Assembly: GCF_014839805.1 (NCBI RefSeq) | Contig: NC_051124.1 | Coordinates: forward strand, 7,316,001 to 7,380,000 | Length of the DNA: 64,000 nucleotides | Direction: 5' to 3' | From: Manduca sexta | Taxonomy: Eukaryota; Arthropoda; Insecta; Lepidoptera; Sphingidae | Shown: one piece after another, positions 49,211-60,387 of the stretch | How positions within the stretch are numbered: the stretch's first letter is position 1 | Layout of the letters: every line of letters starts with the position of its first letter | Made by a program: the position numbers and the translations under genes | The notes under the pieces: generated by a model | What the model saw: only the letters and a program-made list of their open reading frames with translations | What the model was told of the DNA's origin: nothing | Database searches by the model: none

Positions 49211-49576
49211 ATAAGTACCTAGGGTTTCCAACTGTACTATAATATATAGTATTGCACTACATTTTGGGTCTGTTCACATATACTTTTGAAGAAATATATA
49301 ATACGCAAAATACTATATTTTCAACACCTCAATCTAATAAACAAATCCTTCATTTTAAAAACATATGAACGCTTTTTTAAATATACTTTTCCGTGATGAG
49401 ATAGCGTGTATCTGAACTTTTATAGAAATAAATCAGTAACCAATATATGGTTCTCTATTTTTTTTTGCCTTTTCCATAAAACACTATAATTTTTTCAAGT
49501 GTACTATATTGTTTATACCTTGTTTTGAAAAATACTATATTTAACCGAAAAAGTGTTGGCAACCCTATAAGTACCT
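49211..49576. mobile_element. 346-bp MITE with perfect 10-bp TSD
   Basis: The element 49221-49566 begins AGGGTTTCCAACTG and ends CAGTGTTGG-type sequence (AAGTGTTGGCAACCCT), an inverted terminal repeat AGGGTTKCCAAC. ATAAGTACCT flanks it on both sides (49211-49220 and 49567-49576). The interior is AT-rich with repeated TACTATA words, some near each end. A duplication of about 10 bp suggests the Mutator-like group, but the boundary is ambiguous by about a base, so this is tentative. No ORF: non-autonomous. Confidence 0.8.
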
Positions 49577-50225
49577 ATTGCCTAATTCGTAATACTAACA
49601 GGGCTCGCCTATACGCATTGCAGTTATACATTTAATTATATAAATTGGATGTTTAAGGATATCGAAAGACAAAGACGGTATTGAATTGCAAACCATAGAT
49701 TAAAACAAAAATGAATATATCTCATTCAATTGGGCAACATTACATGTTTGTACAATTGAAACGTAAAATGAACTAATTTGATGTATATTTTCAACGTTTT
49801 GTTTCAAAATTGAAATGTCAATTGCGATATTGCATCAGGGCGGGTGACATGTCGAAATTATTCCGTGGGAACTTTGGAATTTAGAACAATACTAAGGAAA
49901 AATAAACTATAAATTGCTTACGAAAAATCGTATGTCATTCCTTAGCGAAAGATTCATGATGTGACATATTATTTGAGGTGTTGTTAGTGCATCAAAAATA
50001 TTGCTTACAGACGTAGGACACAGAACTCAATATTTAAGAATTTTTTATCAAATTTGGAGACAAAAAGTTACAAATTCCAGGATTTATTTTTTTTATATAA
50101 AATTTTACACCTATTATGTTTTTTTTTCATGAATATTTAAAGTTTCTGGTTATTTAACTGTACAAGTCTTTAGTACATAAGTTAGACTGTATTCAGTGAT
50201 GTATTTTATATAAACATAAAAGTCC

Positions 50226-50384
50226 CGAAATATTTTTTCCCGGGATAGAAAGTAGGCCATAACCTTCTCAGTGTCTTAAAGTATCTCCATACCAACTTTC
50301 ATAAAAATCCATTCAGTAGATTTTGAGAAAATCGATAACATACAGACAGAAAAGGAGAATTTGTTTTATAATAATATGTATAGC
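50226..50384 (-). mobile_element. truncated Helitron copy
   Basis: The words TTTTTTCCCGGGATAGAAAG, CATACCAACTTTCATAAAAA and TTTTGAGAAAATCGATAACA match the copy at 46874-47071 in order. The 3' terminal hairpin and CTAG are missing. Confidence 0.55.
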
Positions 50385-50580
50385 TAGTAATAAGTATCGA
50401 TGAACACTGGGATGCGGCGATCATCCACATTCCGTCAGGAAATCGATCTAGACAGGTGGGAAACCTGTCCGACACATTCCGTTCATGATTATATTTCTGT
50501 GATATTATTTTTACTTCTTACAAAGACAAAACAGTCTAGATAGTTATAGACCGGACATCAAGACCAAAGAGCTCCAAAAG

Positions 50581-50868
50581 ATATAATATAAAAATGAATC
50601 CCTATTTCCCTTGGACACGCCATCACGCGTGAACGGCTGGACCGATTTCACAATTTTTTTGTTGTTGTTGTGTTTGTTATTGTCAGAAGAAGGTTCTTAT
50701 GAAAGAAAAAATTCAAAAAATTGCGCGGAAATTTAGAAATAATAAGATATTTTAACGGAGATTTAATTTTATTTAACTGTCAATTGTTTGAAATAACTGT
50801 CAGCGTTTGACAGAATGCTCGCTGCAAATTCATAGTTAAGACGGAATAACGTCTGTAGGGTCAGCTAG
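50581..50868 (+). mobile_element. Helitron, copy 3 of the 280-bp family
   Basis: It matches 32251-32535 throughout, ending GGGTCAGCTAG|T. The 5' TC is lost or mutated (ATATAATATAAAAATGAATC), so the start is approximate. Confidence 0.75.
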
Positions 50869-50884
50869 TTAATAATATAAAAAC

Positions 50885-51660
50885 AAAGACATTAAACTAT
50901 ATAGTTTGCCCGGAGATCAGGGCAAATTTTTGCTCCAATATGTGTTACCAATTGGAAATAAGTCGATGTCTTATTTGACAAGATATTACAGCGTCTTTAG
51001 ATATTGATAAAGATAACATATTTACAGAAAATAAATGAGCATTAAAAACGTGCAAATTACGATATGGCAAAAATATGAAGAATTTTACATTGGTGTTTTG
51101 CTATTTCATGGTACATTGAATAACCATTGTGAACTCAAAAATTTTGTATGACACTTGTCAATGTCCGCTCTATATAATCTAAAAACTCTTTGACTGCTTA
51201 CTAATTTATGTATTACATTTCTAAAATATTAATATTTTTAGACCTTACATTAATAAGAAAGTTTCAAAATCTATATTAAATGCAGTCATCGCAATTAATA
51301 AATGTGATTTACAATTATTTGCAAAAATACATACGTAGATTACTACGTACCAGAATTTTACTTACCTTTGTTATCTTATTCATACTTAATATTATTTCCG
51401 TAACACAAGTTTAGGCTTTTAATTATGTTAAAAAACTTTAAGCTATTTCGTATACAATGTGTACCCAATTATGACCTATTTTGTGTCTGATAAATAAAAT
51501 GGAATATTATTAAGTTGAGATAATTTTGTTATATATAAATTTTAAGAATAATTTTGTTATATTATACTTAAAATTTATTCGTAAATAAAAAAAAGTAGGT
51601 GAGACTATTACATGAAGTTCAAAACGTTAAAACCTATTATATTAATTACCAGTTCGATTT
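50885..51660. other. intergenic stretch, no feature seen
   Basis: Very AT-rich; nothing recognised. Confidence 0.5.
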
Positions 51661-51667
51661 ATATTTC

Positions 51668-51924
51668 AGCGTACTGCCGTGCTAAGCTCAAAAGCGGTAT
51701 ATCAAAAAAAAACTTGATTTTTATATCTTTAGATAACTTAAATCCATCCAATGAACTTACCTAAATAACGGTATCTTATTTAGAACTTGTTAAAAAACCT
51801 TAAAAGAGTTTCTCTATCTCAGTTTTACATACAAAACTATAAAGCTATATTTACAAAACTTCGATTATCTTAAAATAAGGTTTCCCTGACATACCGCTTT
51901 TGAGCTTAGCACGGCAGCGTAGCT
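51668..51924 (+). mobile_element. 257-bp MITE, copy 2
   Basis: The terminal inverted repeats are roughly 33 bp long: GCTAAGCTCAAAAGCGGTAT at the left pairs with ATACCGCTTTTGAGCTTAGC at the right, extended outwards by CTGCCGTG/CACGGCAG. The full element is the reverse complement of 4115-4371. No coding capacity. This copy has better termini. Confidence 0.8.
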
Positions 51925-52359
51925 AATCTTAAAAAAAAAGTATAACTACCTAATTAATTGCGAAGTATAATATAATTACAGTTATTAATGTAACACCCGT
52001 ATGTCGTTCTACACAAAGGAAACTCTCGCGTATCAAGTGTTCACAGGACCATGAGTCTAACATTACGGCTAGGCGGCACATAATAGCGAAATACTATCGC
52101 GTTCCGTATCAGACAATCTGCCTTCGCGGCACTTGCAACTGGACTAAAGGATATCACCACGGTGTGTGCGGAGTTAGGCACATTTGTTAGGACTATTTTT
52201 ATAACATAATTCTGCTTGGATTAACATCATTATATATTATTGCAATTTTTGCCCGCATTACTGTTATCAGTGCTCAGGGTTAATAGTAAATAGTACTCAG
52301 AATTATTGGCTTCTTGTCACTGTAATTACCTACCAATACTACAACCTATTACCACTGGC

Positions 52360-52443
52360 ATGAGGAAAGTCGAAGACAGGAGGGCTTGGAAACAGCTCGT
52401 CGTCGATACCGTCAAGAGGTTTCAAGACGGACACGACTTTTAG
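52360..52443 (+). pseudogene. LINE ORF C-terminal remnant
   Basis: A 27-codon frame reads VEDRRAWKQLV and RFQDGHD before a stop. This pattern (charged DR..W..LV, then a short tail ending in GHD) is what I recall from C-termini of endonuclease/reverse-transcriptase proteins of lepidopteran LINEs. The rest of the element is not recognisable upstream. Confidence 0.4.
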
Positions 52444-52698
52444 TAATGAAGAATACGATCAAGAGGAAAATCATTGTAATAAACTTAAGAATCTGATTAA
52501 AGTTCTTTTCGTCGTTCGTTCTCTTTATCGAAACTGTAATTCTCTCTAAAGCAAAAACGAGAAAAGAAAATAATAAAATGTTCACATATTGTTATAACTG
52601 TTTATTCCTAAATATCGTCATTGGATCGTATTTTACACAGGTTAGGTAAATACATATTAGTTAATATAATATGTCTTTTTATTCAATCATCTTCTATA

Positions 52699-52841
52699 TC
52701 TATACTTATAATAAATCTGTAGAGAGGTCAATTCTGTACATGAAATATATTTCCAAAATAACTATCAGGGGGTGATTAGGGATCGATACTGATGCCAAAA
52801 ATGCAATTAGTAAAATTTTTGTCTGTCTGTCTGTCTGTCTT

Positions 52842-52878
<37 letters not shown>

Positions 52879-53150
52879 ATAACCGTTATAGAAACAAAAA
52901 CTACTCGACGGATTTTAACGAAACTTGGTACAATTATTTGTCATACTCCTGTGCTGGTTATAGTATACTTTTCATCACGCTACAATTAATAGGAGCAGAG
53001 CAGTGAAGGGAAATGTTGGGAAAACGGGAGAAGTTACTCCATTTTTTAAGCTTCCGTCGCGTGTGCAACCTTAATGGTTAAAGCTACGCAGAAATCATGT
53101 ATGACCGAAATGTTCTCCTTAAAATTATGTAAAAAATATCCCACGACAGC
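52699..53150 (+). mobile_element. Helitron copy with internal microsatellite
   Basis: It starts A|TCTATACTTATAATAAATC and continues CAATTCTGTACATGAAATAT and GATACTGATGCCAAAAATGC, a (TCTG)n run, CTACTCGACGGATTTTAACG, and CTACAATTAATAGGAGCAGA, which resembles the body of the Helitron at 36269-37024. The 3' terminus is not identified, so the right edge is approximate. Confidence 0.6.
52821..52878 (+). repeat. (GTCT)n microsatellite
   Basis: About 14 units of GTCT with one TTCT interruption, inside the Helitron copy. It creates a spurious frame (repeated SVCL). Confidence 0.95.
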
Positions 53151-53359
53151 ATATGTCTATCTTTTATGGTTGACTCACAATAACACGTGTAACTCCCGAT
53201 AGCTTAGCAGTTCGAAGCTTTCTCATTATATTTGACTACTCTTACGTTTATAACACTCTCAGTCATCCCTAATTAAAAAAGTTAACATTATTAAATATTC
53301 CTTAAAAAAGATTCATAGAAATCGGTATAGAAACGAATGAATGAAATGAAATTATTATG

Positions 53360-53527
53360 GGCAATTTCTCAGGTATACAGATTTCCTCGCGATATTTTCC
53401 TTCACCATTAACGCAAGCGATAGTTCACAAACTATACACATCACTGTCGAAAAGGTGCGTGCCGTGGATTTTGAACCAACGGACATTCGTCTCATGAGTC
53501 CGTTCCACTCTCAACTAAGCTATCGCC
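53360..53527 (-). mobile_element. tRNA-type SINE, first family, 3'-truncated
   Basis: On the minus strand the head GGCGATAGCTTAGTTGAGAG, a B-box-like TTGGTTCAAAATCC and the AACGGTGAAGG-type body (here AATGGTGAAGGAAAATATCG) are present, but the last third with the tail is missing. Confidence 0.65.
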
Positions 53528-53916
53528 GTTTAAACCGAGTTTATTTTATTTAAGTCCATTGTTACCGTGGTATCAATGCACTATACGTAGGTATTAGCTG
53601 AACGGCTGTGTACAGTGAGTACCTCCCTGCAGCGCGGCTGGCAACCTTTATCTACATGCAAATACAGCGCCGATGACCACGTGTCACTCACAGGGAGTTC
53701 ATTATAATAAATCAATGTGTTTTGCAATACTCAAATAATTTGCTAACTTACTTATAATTTTTTTTGAATGTCTTATTGACTTTTAACTATCGTTAAATTA
53801 TATTTTTGTATAAAAACTATGAAAATCCAGGCTACTTTCGTTAAGGAGTCAGTCAAGTTTTTACTTTAAGGAAAATATTCTTACTAAATTTATTATCGAC
53901 TTCATTTTATTTGCAA

Positions 53917-54117
53917 ATAGCTTTTGCTCGCTCGACCGCGTGAAATTGATGTGTCGGTTTAAAAATCCAGATATTCTTTCCGGGATAAAAGTAACCTATA
54001 TCCTTCCCAGGGTCTCAAATTATGTGCACAAAAAATTTCATCAAAATCCGTTCAGTAATTATTGAGTTTATTGCGCCCAGACACACGCGGCAGGGGAATT
54101 TAATTTTATTATAAGGA
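53917..54117 (-). mobile_element. short non-autonomous Helitron copy
   Basis: On the minus strand: A|TCCTTATAATAAAATT, then CCTGCCGCGTGTGTCTGGGC, CGGATTTTGATGAAATTTTT and CCCGGAAAGAATATCTGGAT, ending GAGCAAAAGCTAT|T (one change from CTAG). Confidence 0.65.
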
Positions 54118-54228
54118 TATTTATTATTTATTTAATTAAAATTAAGATGCAAAACAGATTACAATCAAAATTAAAGCAAATTATAAAATATACAAGCATA
54201 AAAACTAGATTGTATTCCTAAACATTGC

Positions 54229-54261
54229 GCCCTTATACTAGTTAATTACTAGTATAAGGGC
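54229..54261. repeat. perfect 14-bp inverted repeat
   Basis: The arms GCCCTTATACTAGT and ACTAGTATAAGGGC are separated by TAATT. A clean hairpin with no second copy noticed. Confidence 0.9.
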
Positions 54262-54749
54262 ATAACCTGGATAAACACATTCCCTTCGCTCTACTTAACA
54301 AATTCGTAACTAAATTCCATGTCAAATAACAATGACGTCACAAAATCGCATTCCAACATCGCAAACAATAGCATGTAAGATTTCTCCAATCACTTGAACA
54401 CGCAAACACCCTCATGCATCACGCGTATCCGCGGCATCGGAGCCTAATTAAAACGGTGCAAGAACCCTTTTATCAACCGAAGGGAAACGGCTCGGCGACA
54501 CGCGATCTCTCGCTTCCAAAATTTTGTTTTCGATATAATTCGATAAATTTCGATTTATGACCGAGTCTGAGATGTTTGCAATGTTTTTGATATGGTTTCA
54601 CGTTTCGAATAGGGTAGGTAGAGCTGCAACTGGTACAAATTATTTTCAGTCTATGAAGTTATCCTAGGATGGGCCTATTGCAATAAATTATTATTATAAT
54701 GAAGAAATAAAGCTATAATGACTTCTTATGTTCACGCGAATGTTAGATA

Positions 54750-54934
54750 TTGAAATAAAACTATTTAGGGATTTTATTGCGGTGTTTTATATTATTTTCT
54801 TCCAACGTTTCTAAGACTTTGCAGCCTTCATGGAGTCCTCCCCGTGAGCATGAAGGCTGCAAAGTTTTTGAAACGTCGGTAAAAAATAATAATATAAAAC
54901 ATCGCAATAAAATCCGTAAATAGTTTTATTTCAA
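54750..54934. mobile_element. foldback MITE (85-bp arms)
   Basis: The left arm 54750-54832 (TTGAAATAAAACTATTTAGG through GCAGCCTTCATG) pairs with the right arm 54849-54934 (CATGAAGGCTGC through TAGTTTTATTTCAA) around a 16-bp centre. It is the most complete member of the family seen also near 2525, 3880, 46530 and 63815. Those copies have only half the palindrome. No coding capacity. Confidence 0.85.
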
Positions 54935-55434
54935 AATAAAGTTATGTTTATCGAAAGGATCACACTCATTCAATCGCGTTAATACGTTACCACTAGACAT
55001 ATAAAGCAATTTCTAATGCCTTTTTTCTACTTTATCGTAATAATCCTAAACTGACGGGAATGCTTTTAATAGAACATAATTAAGACATATCATAAACAGC
55101 TGTTGTCTATTTATCATAGTTCTGCATTACAGACATAATAATTAAGGCCACTTTAATCCTTGAGCTTTCCTTTGTATTGTATCTTTGATATCTACATTCA
55201 AATTCCTATTGTGGTCTAATTTGTTAGATTTTGTTATATAACTAACTATTGAGCACATTTATATCCTTTCTGTTCCCGTAGTTTGTTACTTAATTTTTTT
55301 AACAATATAGAAACAAGCATACAGTCCTCTAAATGGTATTGACCATTTATTACAAGCATTTTATAGCTTATATATGCCGTGGTCTTAAGTATACAATTAT
55401 ATAATAAAATATAATAATCCTAAAATCTTGAAGG

Positions 55435-55678
55435 TCTCTCATATGTGAGAGTCCGTCTGGGTAGGTTGTGTGTGGTCACTGTTGTGTACCAGTTTTTAAG
55501 GACATTGTAGCCAGTGTTCTGATTGTAATAAGACTTAAAATCTCATGGTAATGGAATATCAAACAATATTTTGTAATGCAAGGTGTTGGATAGTATTCCT
55601 ACTGTTGATGGGTGTTCGTATCGCTAGCCATCGCACAAACAAACTCGTCACGTCATTAAAAGAAATAAAAAAATGATT
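55435..55678 (+). mobile_element. A-tailed retroelement, copy 2
   Basis: Same family as 25208-25490: TCTCTCATATGTGAGAGTCC, GACATTGTAGCCAGTGTTCT, CAAGGTGTTGGATAGTATTC and ACTCGTCACGTCATTAAAAG, with an A-rich tail. Confidence 0.65.
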
Positions 55679-56450
55679 TTTTAATATCAAATAAAACTGA
55701 CCACACATTTGTCCAATAATATTTATGTAAGACAAACCTATCTGAATATACCTCGCCACGCGCCACACATTTCTAGAAGCTTCAAAATCGCGTGAAACCA
55801 TCTAATTCGTTAAAGGTACAAACGTGAACTTAAACAATTCGAAAGTACAAGGTGGCTAGCAATTAAAAACAAAAAGAAAGTAACAATGAAATAACATTTT
55901 CTAACAACATAATACTAATTGCGTTTATAAATTTTGAAGTTTTAATAAAGTTTTATGATTTGTACCCAACGCGCCCAGTAATCAATACAGTCGGTGTGTT
56001 TTGGATTGTCGTGTGAGTTAAATTAATCGTATTATTAAAAGTTTACTTGCACTGGGATTTATTGTTTAAATATGGCTTTAATTTAGGTTCTGGATGTCTT
56101 TCATCTATAATTTTTTACAAGGTACAATGATCACTGTTTTGATAAAAGGTGTTTTAAATGATTCAATAACTTGAAAATAAGTTATTATGAAATAATTGAT
56201 TAAATAATTATTTGATTAGTAAACCTATGATCTATAAAGTTTTGGTGCAGCACAAATGAATAACTAGATCAACATAGATCGAATATAGCAATGCAGTATT
56301 GGCTGCTATTTCGTAACTCTCAGAGTTGATTAATTTCAAGAAGATGGTTGATCACAAAAACTAAACCAATTTTTTTTATACGTATGAGAATGGCAAAGTG
56401 TCCACCTCTGCACCTTATGGTAAGGAGTAAGATCTAAATAGAGTATCGAC
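55679..56450. other. intergenic stretch, no feature seen
   Basis: No gene or repeat recognised. Confidence 0.5.
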
Positions 56451-56454
56451 AGAT

Positions 56455-56605
56455 GAATGATGATTAGCCCTCGCCAGTCGACAAAATTATGCCGGCCTAT
56501 TTGAAACCGAATATGCGTAACCTTATCCCGGAATGCAACATACTTACGCGGGCTACTATAGTGGGTTCTACAACGCGTGTATAGTAGTCGCTATCTATTA
56601 CAATT
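56455..56605 (-). repeat. interspersed repeat family A, copy 4
   Basis: Reverse-strand copy: CTCGCCAGTCGACAAAATTA, TGCCGGCCTATTTGAAACCG and CTTATCCCGGAATGCAACAT are the complements of the family words in inverted order. Confidence 0.6.
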
Positions 56606-56812
56606 GCTATATACGAGAAAGTATTGCGCCTACTTTGAAGAATAACTGTCGGTAAAAGTAGAAGAGATTTTATTGATGATGGTGTTTCTATATAACAATC
56701 ATCTATTCATTTATCTTCCTTTTCTTATTAAAATGTAATATCCTGTTAATTTGTTAATACATTATAGCATTAGGGTAACACTTGTAATGGTAATGTCTAT
56801 AAATATAATATA

Positions 56813-57874
56813 CTAGCTGACCCGGCAGACTTCATACTACCTCATGGATAAATAAAAGACCTAATCTTTTGTATAAAATGATTTTAAAACAAACAAATCG
56901 AATCCGTATTTAATAAAAAAAGCATTTATTGAATAAATAATTTAGCCTATCTCCTACATTGTCACTCACTAAAGAACGCAATTCTGACATAGCAATACGA
57001 CTATTTTCTTGATCTGTCTGTCTCTGGTCATCAGTGCGGTTAGCACGTGAGGTAGCTCTTCGCACATTTGATTGACTACGACGACCTAAGTCAGGTCGTC
57101 TTCTCCTCGGCATCGTAAATTGTAATTAATCAAAGTGAGAAAATTTCCCGCTCATTTAGCAGTAAAGTGTCACTATCACAAAAAAGAGCACATTACTTGG
57201 AATGTCACTATCACAAAGGATCACCAAAGTAAAGAAAGTTCTCGCGCACGTAACCACAAAGATAGATATAATATCGTAATAAATAATAATACTTTTTCCG
57301 TGCTCTGAAATGCGACAGGATGGATTGACATATTAGTTGGTTGTCAAATGTAATGTCAAATATTATAATTGCGTTCAGAAATTTAACTTAAGATTCATAA
57401 TTTAATTTGTGACAAAACTTAAGATTTATCTTCGATTTCTATATAGTCTTATTAAAAAAATAATCGGACAGATTAACAACTGAAGTTAGCTAAAATTGAG
57501 TTTCTCGAAGCCGACCACTGTTTATGTACTATGTATTTTGAGACTATGCAATTTTGTCGCGTTCGCGATTCACTTTCACTTTTGTTGAGTTTCAGAACGC
57601 GATATTAGATCCTCCAACGCGCAAGCGAATTTGAACTTTATGCAGCAGTAATAAATTACAAATTGACTCTCCATTTTATTTAGAAAACGTTTGTATGGGA
57701 AATAGAAAAATGCTGTTTTGAGGATTTTCCCGGCAATTATTCGAATTTTTCTCACCTTTTAAATCTTCCCTAGACCTCCACGAATAATTCAAGACCAAGA
57801 TAAGATAAATCCGTTCAGCCGTTCTCGAGTTTTAGCGAGACTAACGAACAGCAATTGATTTTTATATATATAGA
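56813..57874 (-). mobile_element. 1,062-bp Helitron carrying a truncated replicase N-terminus
   Basis: On the minus strand the element begins A|TCTATATATATAAAAATC at 57874 and ends GGGTCAGCTAG|T at 56813, both Helitron signatures. Its 5' part has TCTCGCTAAAACTCGAGAAC and ATTATTCGTGGAGGTCTAGG. It keeps one open frame (see 56910-57113). The rest of the replicase/helicase is absent, so it is a deletion derivative moved by an autonomous relative. Confidence 0.85.
56910..57113 (-). pseudogene. Helitron replicase, N-terminal remnant
   Basis: An ATG-started 67-codon frame beginning MPRRRRPDLGRRSQSN, very rich in Arg, then SRANRTDDQRQTDQEN and a stop soon after. An Arg-rich start of this kind is what I recall at the N-terminus of predicted Helitron helicase-like proteins in insects. 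The zinc-finger, Rep and helicase domains are all missing. Its position near the 5' side of an intact Helitron end pair supports this reading. Confidence 0.5.
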
Positions 57875-58250
57875 TAAATAATAAATAAATAAATGATAAA
57901 AAATAATGTAACAACAGCCAATACTCTACATATAAAGCGTACCCGCAGCACAGCCTCTAAAGTTGCGAGCGGCGGTATTCAGGCTCAGAACCAGTTTCGT
58001 TCCCTTTATAGCATAGACCGCCTGCGCTGCAGCTTGCGTTGTGTGACCATACTGCATCATCAAACGGGATTAAATCGGGGAATAAATAACAGATTTATTC
58101 CTCAATACAGTAATATAAGTTGAATTTTCACATGAGGCGTGCTTATGTAGAGAAAGTAGGTGAAAATAGAGGAATAAGGAAGATGAATATTATTGATACA
58201 AAGATGTTCTTATCTAGACTGTATTTGGAAATGGAAATAGTACACACACT
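57875..58250. other. intergenic stretch, no gene seen
   Basis: A 76-codon open frame (57893-58123) crosses a GC-richer patch near 57945-58050, but the product has no recognisable motif. Confidence 0.4.
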
Positions 58251-58251
58251 T

Positions 58252-58467
58252 TAATCCCCGAAGGGGTGGGCACTACTACTGATACAATTTCCACCGTGCG
58301 TATACCGTCCCATGATGTGATAGGAGTGAGCCATATCGGGCACAAATTTCAAACTGGCTTGATGCTGAGTAAAAAAGCAATATAAAATCACTTAGCCCGA
58401 TTCGGAAATCAAACCCAAGACCTCAGCATTGCAGTCGCACCGTAATACAACAACACTACCGATTCAA
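58252..58467 (-). mobile_element. SINE, second family
   Basis: It shares TAATCCCCGAAGGGGTGGGC, CCGTCCCATGATGTGATAGG, GCCATATCGGGCACAAATTT and AACCCAAGACCTCAGCATTG with the reference copy at 47876-48126. Confidence 0.7.
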
Positions 58468-59026
58468 TATGGAAAAAGTATTGCCCAAAAACAATATAAA
58501 TAACTGTTTATAATTAAATTGTGACGTCTATTTATAAGTTTCGAAATTGAAGTGGTTAGATATCGTCACTCGTCTTTTGTCACTCTGTTAACCACAAATC
58601 TAACACGATCCACCAACTCATATTACAATCAGATATAAATATAACAGTTTATATTTAACATTCAAGATTGCATCTTATATCTCAGGGTGACGAGTGCAAA
58701 TCAATGTTACGAAGGGTTTTCTAGAATAAAGAATTGCTATTGGATCTAGAGGGTTTGGTCGCTTAACATAGGCGAGGGACTTGTTCAGTTTATCTTTCAC
58801 GTATAAAAAGAATCAAGTTAGAATAAAAGAAAAGGTGGTTGAGTGAATTACAGTAATTTTTATTCTGTCATGGTTATAAGCTATTACCTACGCTTATGGC
58901 TTAGGCCCAGGTGGGGCAAGTTGATATGAAGATTGAGAAAAATATGAATTGTAGATAAATTCGAGAGCACATGTTCCTCTGCCACTCCCCTCTCCTGCTT
59001 TAACAATAACATAGAGCAGAGCGTAA

Positions 59027-59338
59027 TTGAGCGTACGGAATATTAGGAATGGAATTGGTGAATTCATTCGAGTAACGATGTACGGGAATGATCGATCAAG
59101 CAAGTCAAGTCAAAGACTTAGAACTTTTGTTGCTTTATATTTGGCAACTTTTTTAGAATCACTAGCGATCCCTTCCCTTGGCCATGCCCTTACCTACGCT
59201 GCACCAAATGATTATGATGATTTTTTTAATATGTGCAATATGAAAGAGCTTAACTTGAAGCACAGGGCTGACATTAGAGATGCAGTCGGAGGAAAGTTGC
59301 TTTTCGATCTTATGGGACATGAAGACGAACAGAGCTGA
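59027..59338 (+). other. unexplained 103-codon open frame
   Basis: Open from a TTG codon at 59027; the first ATG in frame is 24 bp later or more. The C-terminal half (NDYDDFFNMCNMKELNLKHR) is charged and not low-complexity. I recognise no domain, see no splice partner and no poly(A) site. It may be an exon fragment or part of a dead mobile element, or chance. Confidence 0.15.
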
Positions 59339-59639
59339 TCTAAGAGAGCTACAATCAGAGGAAAGCAAGGTTATGACCTTGTGAGATAGATCAGTTGAGA
59401 AAGAGAAAGTGATACAAACTGTCATTGTGTGTCGCATAGAATATCTGTCGTCACACGGTAACTATTGTGCGTTACATCAGGCATCAGTTCAATTTGATCA
59501 AGCAAATGTTTGAAGATTTAAATTGAAATATTTTCCAATAATACTAATAATTTGATCAATCCATTGATTTTACGAGAAATTGAAACCCAATCATGCTAAG
59601 ACCATGGATCGAACTGATGCTAAACTGAACGTGTTATGT

Positions 59640-59850
59640 CCTATCACATACATACCATCACGTCTTTTTTACTTGTAGGGTTAGACGGAGAGATAACATA
59701 GCATAATTTTGCCAACTATTTTCAGTCCCTTATGTCAACACGTAGGGAAGAAGCCTTTTACCGTTCAACAAGCCCACAATTCTAAACTCCAGGCTGATAG
59801 AAAACAAATCTAATGTTACGCTTCGCCGTGAGTTTGAACCTTAAACCACG
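59640..59850 (-). mobile_element. strongly diverged SINE, second family
   Basis: It keeps ACATACATACCATCACG, GTAGGGTTAGACGG, a GCCCACAATTCTAAACTCCA-type body and GAGTTTGAACC at positions matching the SINE at 47876-48126. Very eroded; the call rests on word order. Confidence 0.4.
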
Positions 59851-60385
59851 GTAAAAAAAGAGAAATAACCGGTGAATTCTTAGTAGTCTAATCAATGCTC
59901 ACTTGCTTAATACCGAAATATAAGATGTCATCAAATACTCATTACGAGATCTTGATTCCTACAGATATTTACTTAGAAATGTCCTCGTGCCTTATTAAGT
60001 CTGGTAACCCCACTTAGATTTATACACGTATGTACTGATATAATGAATTAAAACAGGCCTTATTCCAGACTTAGAGCTGGCGCGAAGGCTTTTTAATGAT
60101 TCTAGACTCAGAACTGTGTAAATGGAAATATAATTGCTATAAGTTTTCACGCTACTGTTATTATGTTTTTTATAATTGGTATTTACGATCTTATGACGAT
60201 AACTGACAGTTGTTATTCGATTGGATTATTAAAAATATAAAACGTATTAGTTTTTCTAAAAACAGGTGTTAAAGACGTGCTTTCATTATAAATAAAGTAA
60301 ATGCTACTTACCATGAAATAAGTTACATTGGTTGCATTTATTGTAGGTCATAATAAATGTTATAAAAAATTATAATTAAAACGCA
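59851..60385. other. intergenic stretch, no feature seen
   Basis: Nothing recognised. Confidence 0.5.
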
Positions 60386-60387
60386 AG

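Noticed and set aside
52792..52989. Open frame with SVCL repeats
   Set aside because: Generated by the (GTCT)n microsatellite inside a Helitron copy.
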